NCBI RefSeq assembly: GCF_000226095.1
Contig: NC_016477.1
Coordinates: forward strand, 2,852,001-2,916,000
Origin: Thermothelomyces thermophilus ATCC 42464
Taxonomy: Eukaryota > Ascomycota > Sordariomycetes > Sordariales > Chaetomiaceae
Reading direction: 5' to 3'
Length of the DNA stretch: 64,000 bases
Made by a program: the position numbers and the translations under genes. Of this stretch, positions 23,943 through 35,649 are shown piece by piece. The notes beneath the pieces are model-generated. The model was not told the DNA's origin, did no database searches, and worked only from the letters and a program-made list of their open reading frames with translations. Numbering within the stretch: position 1 is the first letter of the stretch; each line of letters starts with the position of its first letter.

Positions 23943-25679
23943 GGTAACATAATATAGCTTTCAGGAAGTGCACATCGAGTGGCCCGGGATCCTCAGATAC
24001 TTGTATACTGAGAACCACAAGGATACAAAACGTTTCCTTTAATTATACGTACTCTTAACTCTTCGCTTAGAAAAGGGCATGGGGAACCAGGATCATCACT
24101 AAGGTACCTCCGGATTAAGCCATTGCTCCATCCGAGCAGCGTGGGATGATTGTCAGCTTGTTGGATCTTTGGGGTGGTCTAGTCTGGAGGTTGGTCGGAT
24201 TTGAAGGATGGTCGGATATGGATGGTGGTCGGATCTGGACGGTGGTTAGACCTACCCCCTCTCTTGTACCCACAGACGGCCATGTAGGCCAAGACAGTTG
24301 GATCCATGCTGCGGCAACTTGTGATGACCGATCAGCCAAGCGAATCCGCCTAAAGGACATTGATTGGTTCAAAATTTCAAGGATGGTCGGATTTGGAGGG
24401 TGGTCGGAACTGGACGGTGGTCGGAATTGGAGAGCGGTCAGGTCTGGAGGGTGGTTGGATCTTTAGCACACTGTGGGTTGGGGATAGCGACCCTTGTCGT
24501 CCTCCCTGTTTACGGCGTTTAAGTCCCTAATAGTTTCGTCCTGGTGTTAAAGTCCCTATCCGTTCTGCAGCATCGACTGCAAGAAGAAAGTAATAGGAGG
24601 CGTGTGAGCAGGGGGCTGGACTCTGGGGCAAATTCGGTCATATTACGCGTATACCAACCATGAGAGTCAGTTCGGGAAATACTCGAAGTCCAGATTGATT
24701 GTTATCCGTAGTCCCTTTGCTATTTTTTTTTTAAAAAAAAGGAAAAAATAAAATGAAAAAAGAATAAATTGAAGAGCCACTACAGCATAGGGCTGGAAAA
24801 GTTAGTGATTGCCTACACGGAAAACGCCTTGCGACCTCAGGCCCAAAGCTCATGGACGCAGCTGCCAAGGCTCCATCTCTTACCATGAGCTTAGCAGGCG
24901 CTCTTCTAACCTCGGTAGGCCATCAACGTCAGTGAGACGGGAACCTGTCAGCATTTGAAGTGATTGTAGGGGCGGCCCTCACCGCGAAGATGACGGGGAG
25001 TATGAGAGCAACAACGCAGAAAGGAAGGCAGAAAACCGGTGATCGCGTTGTTGGTCGTTCTCTGCAACTCATCAGCCCAGTGCAAGCGCGACGGGGAAGA
25101 AAGAGGTGGTGGTGATTGAAGCCTCCGAGGCTAGCCTAGCGGAGCGGTCTGCCTCATATGGGTGGCCGGGAGGGTACCTTAGGCTTAACAAGTGGCCTAT
25201 GTGCCTGACGTGGCGGGAGGATATAACGGAGTCGGCTTGGCCTACGATAGACAACCCCAACGAGGAGACCAAACGAACGAGCACGGTGATGGCGTCTGCC
25301 AGGAAAAGCATAGGTATCTTTACTGGTCTATGGCTCTAGGTACACCTGGTCTGTCGCTGCGGACGCTGCTAAGGACTCAAGCCATATGGAGAGGAACGTT
25401 GCTAGCCTAACTGTGGTTCCGATCCGCCGGTCTATCTCTCCTCCTGAGGCATATAGGGATAACTTGCGATGTACGTGTAGGTTGGTCCTCGCTGTGCCTT
25501 GATCGCGGCTGGTTGTGTCGTAGTCGATTCCGTCGTGTCTCTATCGATACTTGGCTTCTACAAACTCTATATGCCAGTCCTTTGAGGTGTTGCGAATTAC
25601 CGAAGCCCTTCTCTCGTTTGTAAATGCACGGTCTCTACATGCTCCGATGGTTAGTGCTAGAGTAAGTAAGATACTTAGC
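23943..25679. other. no gene supported; minisatellite and AT tract
   Basis: This stretch holds a degenerate 17-bp minisatellite (24162-24466) and an A/T homopolymer patch (24721-24770). Near 25440-25640 the plus strand reads eroded coding sequence (CRLVLAVP) that may be the 5' part of the F-box-like pseudogene downstream. Confidence 0.4.
24162..24466. repeat. degenerate 17-bp minisatellite in two blocks
   Basis: Units close to GGTGGTCGGATCTGGAC are repeated at about 24162-24245 and 24379-24466, separated by about 130 bp of unrelated sequence. Copies differ chiefly by transitions. Confidence 0.7.
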
Positions 25680-26937
25680 TAGCAAGAAGGATGCTCATAC
25701 CAACTACGATGCACTTGCCCGGTATAAGGACCTCGTGGCTCAGGGCCTTCTCGAACGAGCAAGGCGCCTCAGCCTCGGCCATCGATTGTCCTTCTTCAGG
25801 ATAGATAGCCGACCAGTAGGGCGCTTCGTGAAAGGGGGGATCTAACGTTTGAGGCTTCGGGTAGATACACCAGAGAGCCGCCGGTATGCTGATGCAGCAT
25901 TCCTCGCGCTGGTGCGGGAGCTCTCGTTCTTGAACACCCTAGACACCGCGGACGCGTTGCAGATACTCAGCCAATCGCCATATGGCTCGCTCGGTGCGGT
26001 ACGCCACCTCACCATATACGACGGAGCCTGGCCTAGAGCCGCCTCACAAGGGGAGTGGAAGCGTCACCCTCTGATTCTTAGCAGAAAGTGGGATCCGGGC
26101 GCCGCCCAACTGGCATACCGTCGCTACGAGCAATTCCTTCGACAGGAAGCGTCCCGTACGTTCGGTACGGATGTTCAGCTGTTTCGGACCGTTCTTACCC
26201 ACTTCCCTTCCCTTAGGGAGCTCACGCTTTCTCATGTCCACGCCTGGGAGATGTCCTACCTGAACTACGCACACTTTCGCAACCTTATGGACAGCATTTG
26301 GGTAATCCCTTCCCTCGAGACCTTTGTGGCGAAGGCCATGTCACGGCTACTCCCTGTGCTCGGGACGTGCTCGCGCCTTCAACGGCTCAATGTGGAAGGC
26401 CTCTTGGATGCACGGGACCTAGAGCCGGGGCGGTATGATAATATCCGACACCTCTGCCTAAACTCCGTCCTCGCTGGCGAGGGCCTCGAGGGCAGCATAG
26501 CCAAGTTCTTGAACTCCTTTCCAGGGCTTACGGCCCTAACGATTAGGACGTTCCTGCACGGTCCTATCTACTATCAGCGGCTGCCTCTAAACCAGATATG
26601 CTGGTTCGACCTACAGTTCTACGAAATTTTAGGCGCTTGGGTGCCGGAAAACGAGCTTTTCGACTTCACCGAACGCCACCCTTTGAAGCGCCTGACCTTA
26701 AAGAAAGTTAAATTTACGAGGCAGATCCTGGAATCTTTCTTCAGTCGAGTACGCGAGTTGAAACCACGGCCCAACATTGTCTGCCAAGGTGTTCAACCCA
26801 GCAGAAACTCTCAGGGAGGTCTCATGGGGAGCGTCGAGTCGCAGAGTCTTCTGGATTCCTTCCTTGCACACGCCGAGTTCCCGTGGCCTTTTTCGGACCC
26901 AAATGAAGATATCCCCATGTTTTCTCTCTTACCTTAG
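25680..26937 (+). pseudogene. F-box/LRR-like fungal protein, broken
   Basis: From about 25680 the frame reads an N-terminal stretch (DALARYKDLVAQGLLERARR), is cut by TAA at 25843, and then runs 362 codons open to 26937. The long part has irregular Leu-rich repeats typical of fungal F-box proteins: VRHLTIYDGAW, HFPSLRELTLSHVHAWEM, RLQRLNVEGLL, FPGLTALTIRTFLH and LKRLTLKKVKF. In such proteins an N-terminal F-box binds Skp1 in an SCF ubiquitin ligase and the repeats recruit substrate. The F-box would lie further upstream, where the plus strand at about 25440-25640 is eroded (CRLVLAVP followed by stops), so I cannot demonstrate it. The TAA fits CAA-to-TAA. Confidence 0.5.
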
Positions 26938-28413
26938 TGTCGGCAGGATCCTATCGACCATCCTATAGATGCCTACAGCCTACAGCGAACCAAAGGAGTT
27001 TGCCTGCCTGTCAGTGGGATCGTCCTCAACCTAATCTTCGACTACTAGGAATGGACCAAGGTATAACGGAGCATGACATCTCAGAGTACGGCGGGCATTG
27101 CTACAAGAAAGAACTAGTATACTAAATGAGTGGTCGGCCCATATGTTTTAGTTAAGATAGTGTAAAGTAGCTCGGAGTACGATGTGGCCCTAAATCTAAA
27201 TACACTAAGCGTTTCTATGCGCCGTCCGTCAAATAGAGACCCCCATTGCCCAGCGGATATAACAAGTTCTGAGGAGCCTCCTTGCATCGTCTTCCCTAAC
27301 AAGTACATAACGTGGCGTCTCAGCGGCTCTTTGATCCTCGTTCCTCGAAGTACCTGTCAGAGCCCTGGTATCCGTGTCAGCAGACCGGTTGCTCTGTCAC
27401 TCTCGTACAGATACCTATTCTCGCCCCCTGCCGCCTCCTGAGTGTCACAAATTAACCAACGAGCGGCTGCAGGCAGGACAGCCACATGCGGGACGCAGGG
27501 CGTTCCGAGCCAATCATTTAAAGGACCAATCATATAAGGATCATGGCCAGCCCTGTGGGGGTGGATCATGGATCAAGACGAGCAGGAGGGAAGATAGATC
27601 ACGAAGGAATTACTAGATCACAGTGATCCTCCCGCATGAGCCTAGTGAGCCAGAGTACCGTGAGCCCGATGATCTAGCGAAGTATATAGCCATGCGGTAG
27701 GAGGGACTCCAGGAGTTCCTCAGTAAGCAATACAAGCAGTTCGCTACGCCTACTGCTAAAACAATTGCTTGTACACTTGTTGTGACCCTTTTAGCTTCAC
27801 CGAATCAGTCACCCATCGTTGCGGTACCTTCAAGAGCCCTTTCAGAAGTCGTGGGCTGAGGATTCGTCACACTGAGCAGCCGCAAAGCTCTACAATTAGT
27901 ACATTACAAATGAGCTCAGACAGGCTATACTACGCTGTCCCTGTCAGCACTTCATTAGGTGTGCCCCTATTAACGTCAATTCTCTGCTGCACGCCACTAT
28001 CAGCTCGCTTTAAAGGCATACAACACTTTGAACAGCCCTACTAGAAGCAGGGTACCAGCCAACACAATGCTCAGCCTATTGTCGTATACCACGTTAAGCC
28101 CAGTCCACCTGAACCAGATAATCTCAGCCGCCCTACCTCCCAAAGAGGCCCCTTCCCATGCTCCTCACCTCCCTCTGCACCTGGCCAGGGCAAAAAGGGG
28201 GAGATCTTGCCCCTCCTGACCGCTCTATATCAACTCCTACGTATATAAAGGCTTTTCGAAGCCGCCTCGCTGACTTCCTCTCATTCCCACCTAGCTTTAG
28301 GTTCTTCCCCCTCGAAGTGCTGTCTTGGTTCTTGCTGCCTCTCGTTGTCTAAGAGTGAGCTATCCCCGCTTCCCATCTGTGGATGTCGATATTAATAGCA
28401 AGATGGATTTAGG
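26938..28413. other. no gene supported
   Basis: This holds the second copy of the 67-bp dispersed repeat (27309-27375). Around 27640-27790 the plus strand reads an interrupted acidic stretch (EPEYREPDDLAKYIAMR) that may be a gene or gag-like relic; it is too short to assign. Confidence 0.35.
27309..27375. repeat. dispersed repeat, copy 2 (copy 1 at 15374-15440)
   Basis: Same orientation and core (TCTCAGCGGCTCTTT) as the copy at 15374-15440. Confidence 0.5.
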
Positions 28414-28951
28414 ATGTTCGACAATCAGGATCTCGATAAGCTTGAGGCGATCTCGAGCGAGTTGGGGTTTTTCGTCATGCGCAAATTCAGGGAGATCACG
28501 CCACGCCTGATCGACTACCTTGAAAGTAAGGGGGAAACTGAAAGAGCGGGGGGTATGCGCGCCTGCATGAAGGAAGGTATGTACCTGGTAGTGCCTAATA
28601 TATATAAGAACTGGTTGATCTTACTAAGCCTAGAGGATTCGTGCCCCTCTCCTTCTCAGGGCCAACTGGAAGCATGGCTTACGGCATGCAAGAAGGCTAG
28701 CATCGACCTTTCCCAGTGGCCACAGGACCCCGAAGAGTACATTCTTTGTCAGGACGACATGGGACCCGTTCCGGGCGACGCCAAATGGAGCTGTGTCATT
28801 TTGTAGGCTCTGGTTTTCATGGAGGACGACTACAGGTATATATAACGGACTCATGAGTAGACCTATGCTGACAATTCACAGGGCCGATGGTGTTTGCGGA
28901 GAGTGCAAACCCAAGGTGTACTCAACTTACCTAGAGAAACAGAATCTCTAA
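28414..28951 (+). pseudogene. small two-exon gene with one in-frame TAG, unknown
   Basis: An ATG at 28414 opens 130 codons (MFDNQDLDKLEAISSELGFF ...) to TAG at 28804. Translation in the same frame continues ALVFMEDDYR, crosses a 46-bp intron (28836-28881, GTATAT..TTCACAG) in phase, and ends with ADGVCGECKPKVYSTYLE and TAA at 28951. The downstream CxxC-type motif (CGEC) and the correct splice phase suggest that the original product was about 155 residues and that the TAG is a later change from CAG or TGG. Alternatively the 130-residue product is the real one. The protein is helical and charged, without signal peptide or membrane segment. Confidence 0.45.
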
Positions 28952-29807
28952 CGAGGGGAGATGGACTTGGGCGGTCTTACTCCAATGTATGTATATCTGG
29001 GTAGAAACTTGGGTCTATTAAGAAGATCGTCTTGCAGATGATAGAAGTCATATAAGCAATAGAGATGTCATCACGTGTAGGAGGTGCTTTGGTACCGATT
29101 TCCTGCCGAATGTACGCAGTATAAGGCGATGACATCTCCGGTTCCTCCAATCGGACGTGATCAAAGCCCCTTGCTTCTCCGGACATGGCATATACCGTAG
29201 CCAACTCTGTGCAATAGCCGTTACAGGGGCTCTCCAGATTTAGACTATCGAGTGGGTTGATCAAGCATAAATGCAGGGCGCCGAGGGGAGTGGCGCCGAG
29301 ATTGTCGGTTCCAGATCAGACACGATCCCCTGCATACGCGGAGTATTGCTGTTAGGCGGAACGGAGCTTGCCTTGCTAAGATTACGCTATTCTTCAGCTT
29401 TTGATCGGAGTGCACTAACTTAAATACTTATAGCCTGCACCTTATGCTTACCGGTTTTACCCCTCTTTAAAACTCTCTTACCTCTTTTGAACGCGAAGAG
29501 CGCGTGAGTTTTTGACCTCGAGCTTCACGTCCTCGATGGTGAACATCCCAATCTCCAATCTACAATCTACGATACTCGCTCAGAAGGCTTCAAGAGCAGT
29601 GACCAGTCAGACCGTTGTCAGCTGACAGCCTTAGCGAATTTTCCCGATAGTCTATCTTTCCTCTCTAGTTGTTCCGTTCCGTGCCTAATAGATTGTGGGA
29701 TACAAATACCCCGCCATCGAGATGGGCCACGAGCGAATTTTGATCAGGCGCAAACTCTCCAATACATTCGACAGAGCTCTTCGGCATTACCAGCGAATCC
29801 TATCACA
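28952..29807. other. no gene supported
   Basis: A minus-strand frame at 28977-29264 has an internal ATG and reads MSGEARGFDHVRLEEP. It has no ATG at its 5' end and no other support. The stretch before 29808 is pyrimidine-rich and may be the leader of the next gene. Confidence 0.3.
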
Positions 29808-30147
29808 ATGGACGTGAGGTCTAAGACCGATACCGAGATCCTAGATATAGTGAAGGAGGAAATTGGCAAGGATTTAGTAAGTATATTCTTAACTAACCTA
29901 ATATATATAGAGTAGCTAGGTACTAATTATTTAGACCGATGAGGAGAGGTCGAAGCTCCAGTTTCGGATGGATACAGACAGTACGAAAAGCTACATTGCA
30001 GCCGTTATCGAATTTGGAGTTAGCGGCGCTGTGATTATGAACGGGAAGATCGAGATCGGACACGGGAGCCCCAAAGAGCTATACTTCACTTCGCGAGTGA
30101 TAAAGATGTCTAGGAACCCACAGATGCATTATATTCACAAGGAATAA
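29808..30147 (+). CDS. intact two-exon small gene, unknown (93 residues)
   Basis: Exon 1 (29808-29876) encodes MDVRSKTDTEILDIVKEEIG. A 58-bp intron (29877-29934; GTAAGT, branch TTAACTAAC, acceptor TTTAG) precedes exon 2 (29935-30147), which joins in phase and ends ...MHYIHKE. The 282-nt coding sequence has no internal stop. The start context is ATCACAATGG. The product is small, charged and soluble, without recognisable domain. It is tail-to-tail with the gene ending at 30168, with only 20 bp between the stops. Unlike that neighbour it carries no RIP-type stop, although very short genes offer few targets. Confidence 0.55.
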
Positions 30148-30167
30148 GTTCTATAGTACTAAGGAAC

Positions 30168-31888
30168 CTAATCAAGAAAATCTCGAAGAGAACCTGGTCG
30201 CAACCACTTGATAAGAAGATCTCCAAAAGCAAGTGGCCAGACTGCGCCATCTCCCTCTACATTGCCCCACCACCAGAAATTAATGACATATGCGTGCTCC
30301 GGGTTCTGCAACTCTCCTACGTGAATCGTATGATGGAACCCATAACTTTGGAATTCTCGTAGGTAGTCTAATATCGCTTCGCGTAGCACCGTTCGAGGGA
30401 CATAGGAAGGTAGTCCTAACAAGGGCAGCAATCCTCTTGCCTCAAGCCATGCGGGGGTGACCTGGAACCAAACGTCACGGAAACGAGCAGAAGAGTATCG
30501 GATAGAATCTATGCCAATCGTTTCCATAGTGAACTCGATCGTTTGTAGGAAATGTACCTTGACGAACGAAAGAAACTCCCCAAGACGATATATCACATGC
30601 CGTTCCTTGATGAGCGGCCCGGACTTATCAAAGTCGAACTCCTTGGTCAGGTCCACAACAGGCCCCTTAGTCGGATCCACAACGGGCGGCGGAGGGTAAC
30701 CATATGGCCCGTCGTTAATGCTGTTTGGCTGAGCTGCTGAAGGAGTGGAGCAGGGACTGGTGTATCCTTGACCTGGTGATGCGTGCTGGACGGCGCTCGG
30801 ACTCGGTTGAATTGGATGAGGGCCAGGTAGGACACTGGTATCCGGGATCCAGGCCGATGACAAGGTAGGTAGATTAGGAAATGCATCCCAGGACCCGATG
30901 CCATGGGGCTGGGACGTCCCAGTGTGCACGGAAGCGGTCGCTGTGGCTGGTTGTTAGCTTCTACCTAAAGATGTATCCGAAGGAGGCTTACCTTCTAAAG
31001 TATTTCCCGGGTCCTCCTCTCTCGGCCGTTTCTTTCGGCTATTGATCGTCAACTGGTTCTCAAGCGCCTGCTCGCTCCCCGTGCGCGAAAGTTCTGCTGC
31101 TATCCGCGTAGCATTGGTAGGTACAGCAGGACTCGTCGTTGGCTATAGTGGGAGAACGCTAGTAGAAGACTGGTTTGACCGATCACCGAACGTAGCAGGC
31201 GTGTCTGCAATCTGTGGGTCAGGAGATGCGGCTAAGGTGGCATTTGTTAGCTGATGGAAGGAGCAGTGAATTAAGGAGACTTACTGTATGTCGCTTGATT
31301 GAAGATTTGTTCAAGGTCCAACAACGCGCTACACGAAGAACACCTGAATATCAGCGGTTCTTCTTCTTGTGGCAGGGTAATGCGCAGGGACTCGGCCGGC
31401 TGAGCTGGAGAGTCGGCAGAGGATGTAGAAGCCTGTTGTTCAAGCGTTTTTTACACGAGCGCCTGGAATCGGGCGTCGCTACGCCAAGGCGACCATTTAG
31501 CAATCTTTTCAGCCCCTTGACAAAGGGCCTGGATGGTGTCGGTTGCGTGGCGGGAGATCTTGTCTGTATTGCCGATAACTATCGCAACCGCAAGGGATTC
31601 GGGATCTAGCCGTTTGAAGTAACTGGCTTTCTCATTCCATTTTCTTTCAGCACTTTGTTCGTCGTAGAGGCGTGCCAAAAAGGCTTTAGCAGCTTTGATA
31701 TCGCGGTCAAGGAGAGGCTGGTGAAGAGGCTTGTTCAACAGAAGTCGAGCAGCGGCGTGGTGCTCAATGTCCCTTAGCAAAGTAGCAAAAACCTCGGCTG
31801 TGCTAGCAGCTGCGGCTGCAGCAGCAGCGACGTCACGATCCCACAAACGGTTCTTCAAGGACTCCACTAAAGTCCGAAGTACTTCCAT
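30168..31888 (-). pseudogene. three-exon gene with nuclear-localisation patch, broken (538 codons)
   Basis: Exon 1 (31888-31285) starts MEVLRTLVESLKNRLWDRDV and contains an Ala run and helical repeats. Introns of 53 bp (31232-31284) and 51 bp (30941-30991) are correctly phased, and exons 1-3 sum to 1617 nt. Exon 2 holds a basic patch (NSRKKRPREED) that looks like a nuclear-localisation signal. Exon 3 has a Pro/Ser-rich linker followed by a compact C-terminal domain with VWFQVTPAWLEARGLLPLLG, NFWWWGNVEGDGAVWPLAFG and LLIKWLRPGSLRDFLD. Two stops interrupt it, TAA at 31451 and TAG at 31143, both explained by CAA or CAG. A 15-bp minisatellite lies about 55 bp upstream of the ATG, in the promoter or leader. 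I do not recognise the family. Confidence 0.6.
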
Positions 31889-31941
31889 ATTAGTGGGGAA
31901 AGAGGCAGTGGAGGGAGAGGGCAGAGGAAAGACAAAATTTG

Positions 31942-32065
31942 GAGGACAAAGGCAGTAGAGGACAAAGGCGTAGGAGGACAAAGGCGGAGGAGGACAAAGG
32001 CGGAGGAGGACAAAGGCGGAGGAGGACAAAGGCGGAGGAGGACAAAGGCGGAGGAGGCAAAGCGG
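31942..32065. repeat. 15-bp GA-rich minisatellite, about 8 copies
   Basis: The unit GAGGACAAAGGCGGA matches the array at 12845-13095 in sequence and orientation. It sits immediately upstream of the start of the gene ending at 30168, so it would lie in that gene's promoter or 5' leader. The flanks of the two arrays are not similar. Confidence 0.85.
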
Positions 32066-32168
32066 AGTTAAACTTGGCAAGAGGCTGTGCTAATAAAAGG
32101 GTGTAGTCTAGAATTTTGTCACACCTGCGCCCGTGCGCTGCCCCGCCTAGGCCCCACGACAACCATTA

Positions 32169-32330
32169 GCAGCGGTCGCGCATTGAGATCTGATTAGATA
32201 CCGTGGTGGTCCTTATAGGTCTAAATGGAGGAATCAGAAATGGTAAGGATCAATTATCCGGAAGCACGTGCACGGCTCACACAATTGCCTAGGTAACCTG
32301 CATTGTTTACTACCCCTGAGATCTTACGGA
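32169..32330. repeat. dispersed repeat, copy 1 (copy 2 at 51493-51615)
   Basis: GCGGTCGCGCATTGAG, then GATTAGATACCGT(G/A)GTGG, then TCCTT(A/G)TAGGTCTA and a later TTGTTTACTA(C/T)C block are shared with 51493-51615 in the same order. Copy 2 has lost about 25 bp. No open frame is conserved. Confidence 0.6.
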
Positions 32331-32626
32331 CGCTCTCGCCCAGCAATTGCCGGCATCGGGATCACAAGTCTAGAGCGGAGCAAGGGCAAAGGGTCGGAGC
32401 CCGATGCACTTATCTGCATTAGGGCGGGGCGATCGAGTCGGGGCAGGCCATGCGGCTGCATCACATAATCAAGCCGATGTGTAACGAACCTCTCTGGGCC
32501 AGGAGCGAAGGAATTTCTCCTCTGCTGCCTATATCTTTCTTTTCTCGCCCCTCAACCTGCTTTGCACAGTTCTCCAGCAGAAAATTCTCAATTTAAACTA
32601 CCAGTTACGCTTACTCCTAACACAAC

Positions 32627-33118
32627 ATGGCCCGCGAGCGTGAGGCCATCGAGCGAGAGATGCGGGCGGTATACGTCTTGATTAAAAGAACGGTACTATG
32701 GCTACCTCTCTAACATCGCTATCGAACTGAGATGATCACCAAGTTTGGTTTCAGGATCGAACCTCTCGGCACTTACAAGGAAGAGCTAGCCCAGCTACGT
32801 CAAGATAATACCGCCGAGGGGCAGGCACTGATACCTGAAATGGAGGCACTGGTGGACGCCGCCTATGAGTAATCGTTTTCCTTATTTAGTCGTATAATGG
32901 TCTAACAACAACTAGCAAACAGGTTCGCTAAGCCGACCCCCGAGCAATGGAATCAGGTAGAGAAGTTCTTTGCGGAGAAAGGTGTTGCATTGTCGGTGTT
33001 TCGCTGTGACAAGTGGGTGATCATACCTGTTAAGATCATACCTGTTGAATCCCACGTTAAGAAGGTGTTGCTGGCCGCCAAAAACATATTGTTCAAGTTC
33101 TTTTGGAGAGCAGCTTAG
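32627..33118 (+). CDS. intact three-exon small gene, unknown (128 residues)
   Basis: Exon 1 (32627-32692) starts MAREREAIEREMRAVYVL. Introns of 51 bp (32693-32743, GTACTA..CCAAG) and 54 bp (32869-32922, GTAATC..AACAG, with TCTAAC branch) are in phase, and the 387-nt coding sequence has no internal stop, ending at TAG 33116-33118. The second exon reads LGTYKEELAQLRQDN and the third WNQVEKFFAEKGVALSVF followed by a basic tail. The product is helical, probably partly coiled-coil, and soluble. The upstream 100 bp is pyrimidine-rich with CACAACATGG at the start. The first donor and acceptor are less typical than the second, so the exon 1-2 join is the weaker part. Confidence 0.5.
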
Positions 33119-33764
33119 TCCCCTCCTCTTTAGGTGTTATTGCTGCTAGCTTGGAAAATCGCAGTGGTGCATTGCAGAATGCAGGGCGGAAATTAGAAGT
33201 CTCACATTTCCTTCGCGTACAGGCAGTTTCCACGAACAGAACAAAGGAAGGACGAGGGACCCCCTGCTGGGCAGACACTCTCTCCTAACCCTGCCATGTT
33301 TGCCGCCTCGAGTGCTGCAGGCTGATGGTTGGAGGGGTGCTCCATGCCTCCTCTGTGGATAAAGGCATTTGGTAGTTGTCGGGCCGAAGGACGGCAAGCG
33401 CGGGGGAAGGCTCTCGCGATACAAGGAGAGCCGGCGGCTGCCACCAGCCGAGGTTGGGTTTGGCAAAGGCACGAAGGATGGGATCTGGAGAGGAGGGCTA
33501 AAACTAGGACCGGAACCGAGACCGGAGGTTCCCCAGATGTAGCGTAGCGAAGTAAGGCCGGTCAAGTCGTGTTGGAGGCTGCACCCTCGCACTAGTGCGT
33601 CTTGCCGTGGGGGATTAATCGGGTTGCTCGAACCACATCTCCAGGACCAAGCTCCACCCAGCAGGATCTGGCCCGGGTCTTGTTTGGCAGGGGTGCCTAA
33701 GACGGGCACAGGAACTTTCTGGGGGTTGGAGGAAGTACGTGGCGCACCAGATTGTCGACTCGAT
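33119..33764. other. no gene supported
   Basis: Long overlapping frames exist on both strands because the DNA is GC-rich, but none has splice signals or domain-like content. It borders the Est1-like fragment at 33765. Confidence 0.35.
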
Positions 33765-33890
33765 GAGACCGGGTTATCGATAACTCCAAGTCCCTCCTCC
33801 TGCTTCCTACTAAACAAGATGCCGTGGGTCTGAACAAGGTAAAGCTCAGCGGGTGGAAGCCTAGACCGCTGCCCAAACAGAGCCGACGGA
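33765..33890 (-). pseudogene. short Est1-like fragment, duplicate of part of the gene at 45359-47651
   Basis: The minus strand reads SRLPPAELYLVQTHGILFSR followed by KQEEGLGVIDN. This corresponds to LPPTELNFVKTHGILFSGKQ in the Est1-like pseudogene (about 46430-46530). The DNA is also alignable (AACAAGATGCCGTG(G/C)GTCT shared). Flanking sequence is not homologous, so this is an isolated piece of about 120 bp. It shows that part of the domain was once present in more than one copy. Confidence 0.6.
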
Positions 33891-35649
33891 ACCAATAAGG
33901 TGTGGTCACGGCCGAGGTACAGCGCCGCGGTCCTTGTCAATTGCAGGAGGGAGGGCGAGCGACGGCAGGTGCCGACCACCATCTTGAGCGTGTTCTGAGA
34001 CCGAACACACTAACCTTGAGGATCGGTACGCCCGGGCGGGCAGCTAGCCCCGGCCGTTCCAACCCTGCGCAGCCGAGCAGATTTGGGCCGCGTCTCCCCA
34101 CGTCTAAGGGCGCCGCAAGCCTTCATCTCAGTCGAGGTGCATCGGCGCGAGTTCCATGGGCGTGGCGATAGCACAACAGGGGAAGCAGTGGGCGTGCGGC
34201 ACGAGATCTGCGGATCAGTTGCGAGGGGAACCTTGAAGTGTGCTTTTATATACACCACTCAAATATCTCACTTGCCGCCCCGTCTTTTCACTGCTCACTT
34301 AACCGCTACCGAGCACGCCTTATCTGTATATATCCTGCCTTCTCCTCCTTTCGTTTTTAAAAGCTCTTATGGCTGCCTCTGAGCACACTAGGATCGCGGC
34401 TACCCCTCCTAGGCTAATAGACACAATGACTAAGGTCCGTTACTCAAACTTTGAGATATTTAGGGATTCCTAACGATAGCCTAGACCCCTCGCATCCCTG
34501 CAACTACTCTTGACGCTGAAGCATGGCGAAATCTCTGCAACGATCCGAATGCTGCTAAGGAACTGGCAATATCTGGCGAGGGGTCACCCCGGGATTGCAG
34601 CATTGGGCGGCTGTATACACTGCAGGGTGGCGGCCGGAATGTTATTGTTTATAAGCAAGTCCTTGGAACAACAAAGGTCGGACAGCAATTGCTTAGGGAC
34701 TGGCAGGGTGGTCGTCGTTTTTGGTTTGGTTGGTTTTGCACTCCTTTCTACGACTGGGAGTACCACGCTTAGATGCTGCACATGATGCCTCGTCTATTAA
34801 TGTCAGCAGCATGACATGAGCTGGTCATTGGTCTAACAATTCTGCCAAGTGGCTCGCCCCGAGAATTTAGTTCGTGCCTGGTTCCCCGTCCACGTAGTGC
34901 ACATTCGTAGAGGCTTTGGATGACCCCTATATGCGAAAATCTCGTATGCTTGCTGATCGGATGGGGCAGGCTAAGACATCACTGGTCCTTGGCAGAGGAA
35001 CAGGTAGATGTACATCCATACGCGTACGTCTGTGTGGCGCCCGCAGATCACAAACCAAACCGGGAGTGAGTCTATCAATCCGATGCTAAAGCGCCAAGGC
35101 GGGAACGTGGTCACCGAAATTATACCGCCTTAGGCTGATTGGTCCATCCCGCACCCCGGAGAACAATGATGCGAGATTTTCGCAGCGCCAGTGGCGGTCG
35201 TGCATAAGAACCGGTGCGAAGACGGGGCGCCAACTACCAGACCTCCCAGTCGTGTTTCTTCCTCTTGATTGGAGGCGGCTCATACCTGGGCCAACCATGG
35301 TTTGGTTGAAGGAGTGGGAGGACTTGGGTCCAGCTGTCGTGACAAGAACTTCTGATGGTGCAACACCTCTTCGTTAGCGGCCACTCAGGACAAAGACGAC
35401 AGACCATCCCCCATATAGACTGACCCGGTTTTCGGCTGATCATTTCGGGAGGAGGGCAGGACAGAGCAGTGGTAGGAGTTCTTGGCATCAGAATCGCTGA
35501 TTGCTAGAACTGAGCGACGACAGGGACTGCAGGTCAGGGGTACCGCCAAACCTTGTAATGGACACTTCAGCAGCACCGGACCATCTATAAAAATGTGCCC
35601 CCCCTTTCGTTCCAGGTTGCAACTTTAGGTATACAACTCCCCCTCTCCC
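33891..35649. other. no gene clearly supported
   Basis: A TATA-like element (CTTTTATATA, about 34244) and a pyrimidine-rich stretch precede an ATG at 34370 opening MAASEHTRIAATPPRLIDTM. That frame is soon interrupted and then reopens to 34785, so a small broken gene is possible but weak. Minus-strand frames at 35086-35488 show a local RKKHDWEVW and HDRHWRCENLASLFSG, without domain assignment. Confidence 0.3.

Noticed and set aside
27620-27800. Possible gag-like relic of an LTR element
   Set aside because: A short acidic stretch alone, with no zinc knuckle, protease, reverse transcriptase or terminal repeats.
16397-31888. Starship cargo region
   Set aside because: The gene mix would fit, but no DUF3435 tyrosine-recombinase captain or element ends are visible in the window.
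32169-32230. Small-subunit rRNA fragment
   Set aside because: Only about a dozen bases resemble the GATTAGATACC motif; the flanking sequence does not follow rRNA.
33146-33982. 278-residue minus-strand frame
   Set aside because: Only its 33765-33890 part (the Est1-like piece) has homology; the remainder reads as random GC-rich sequence.
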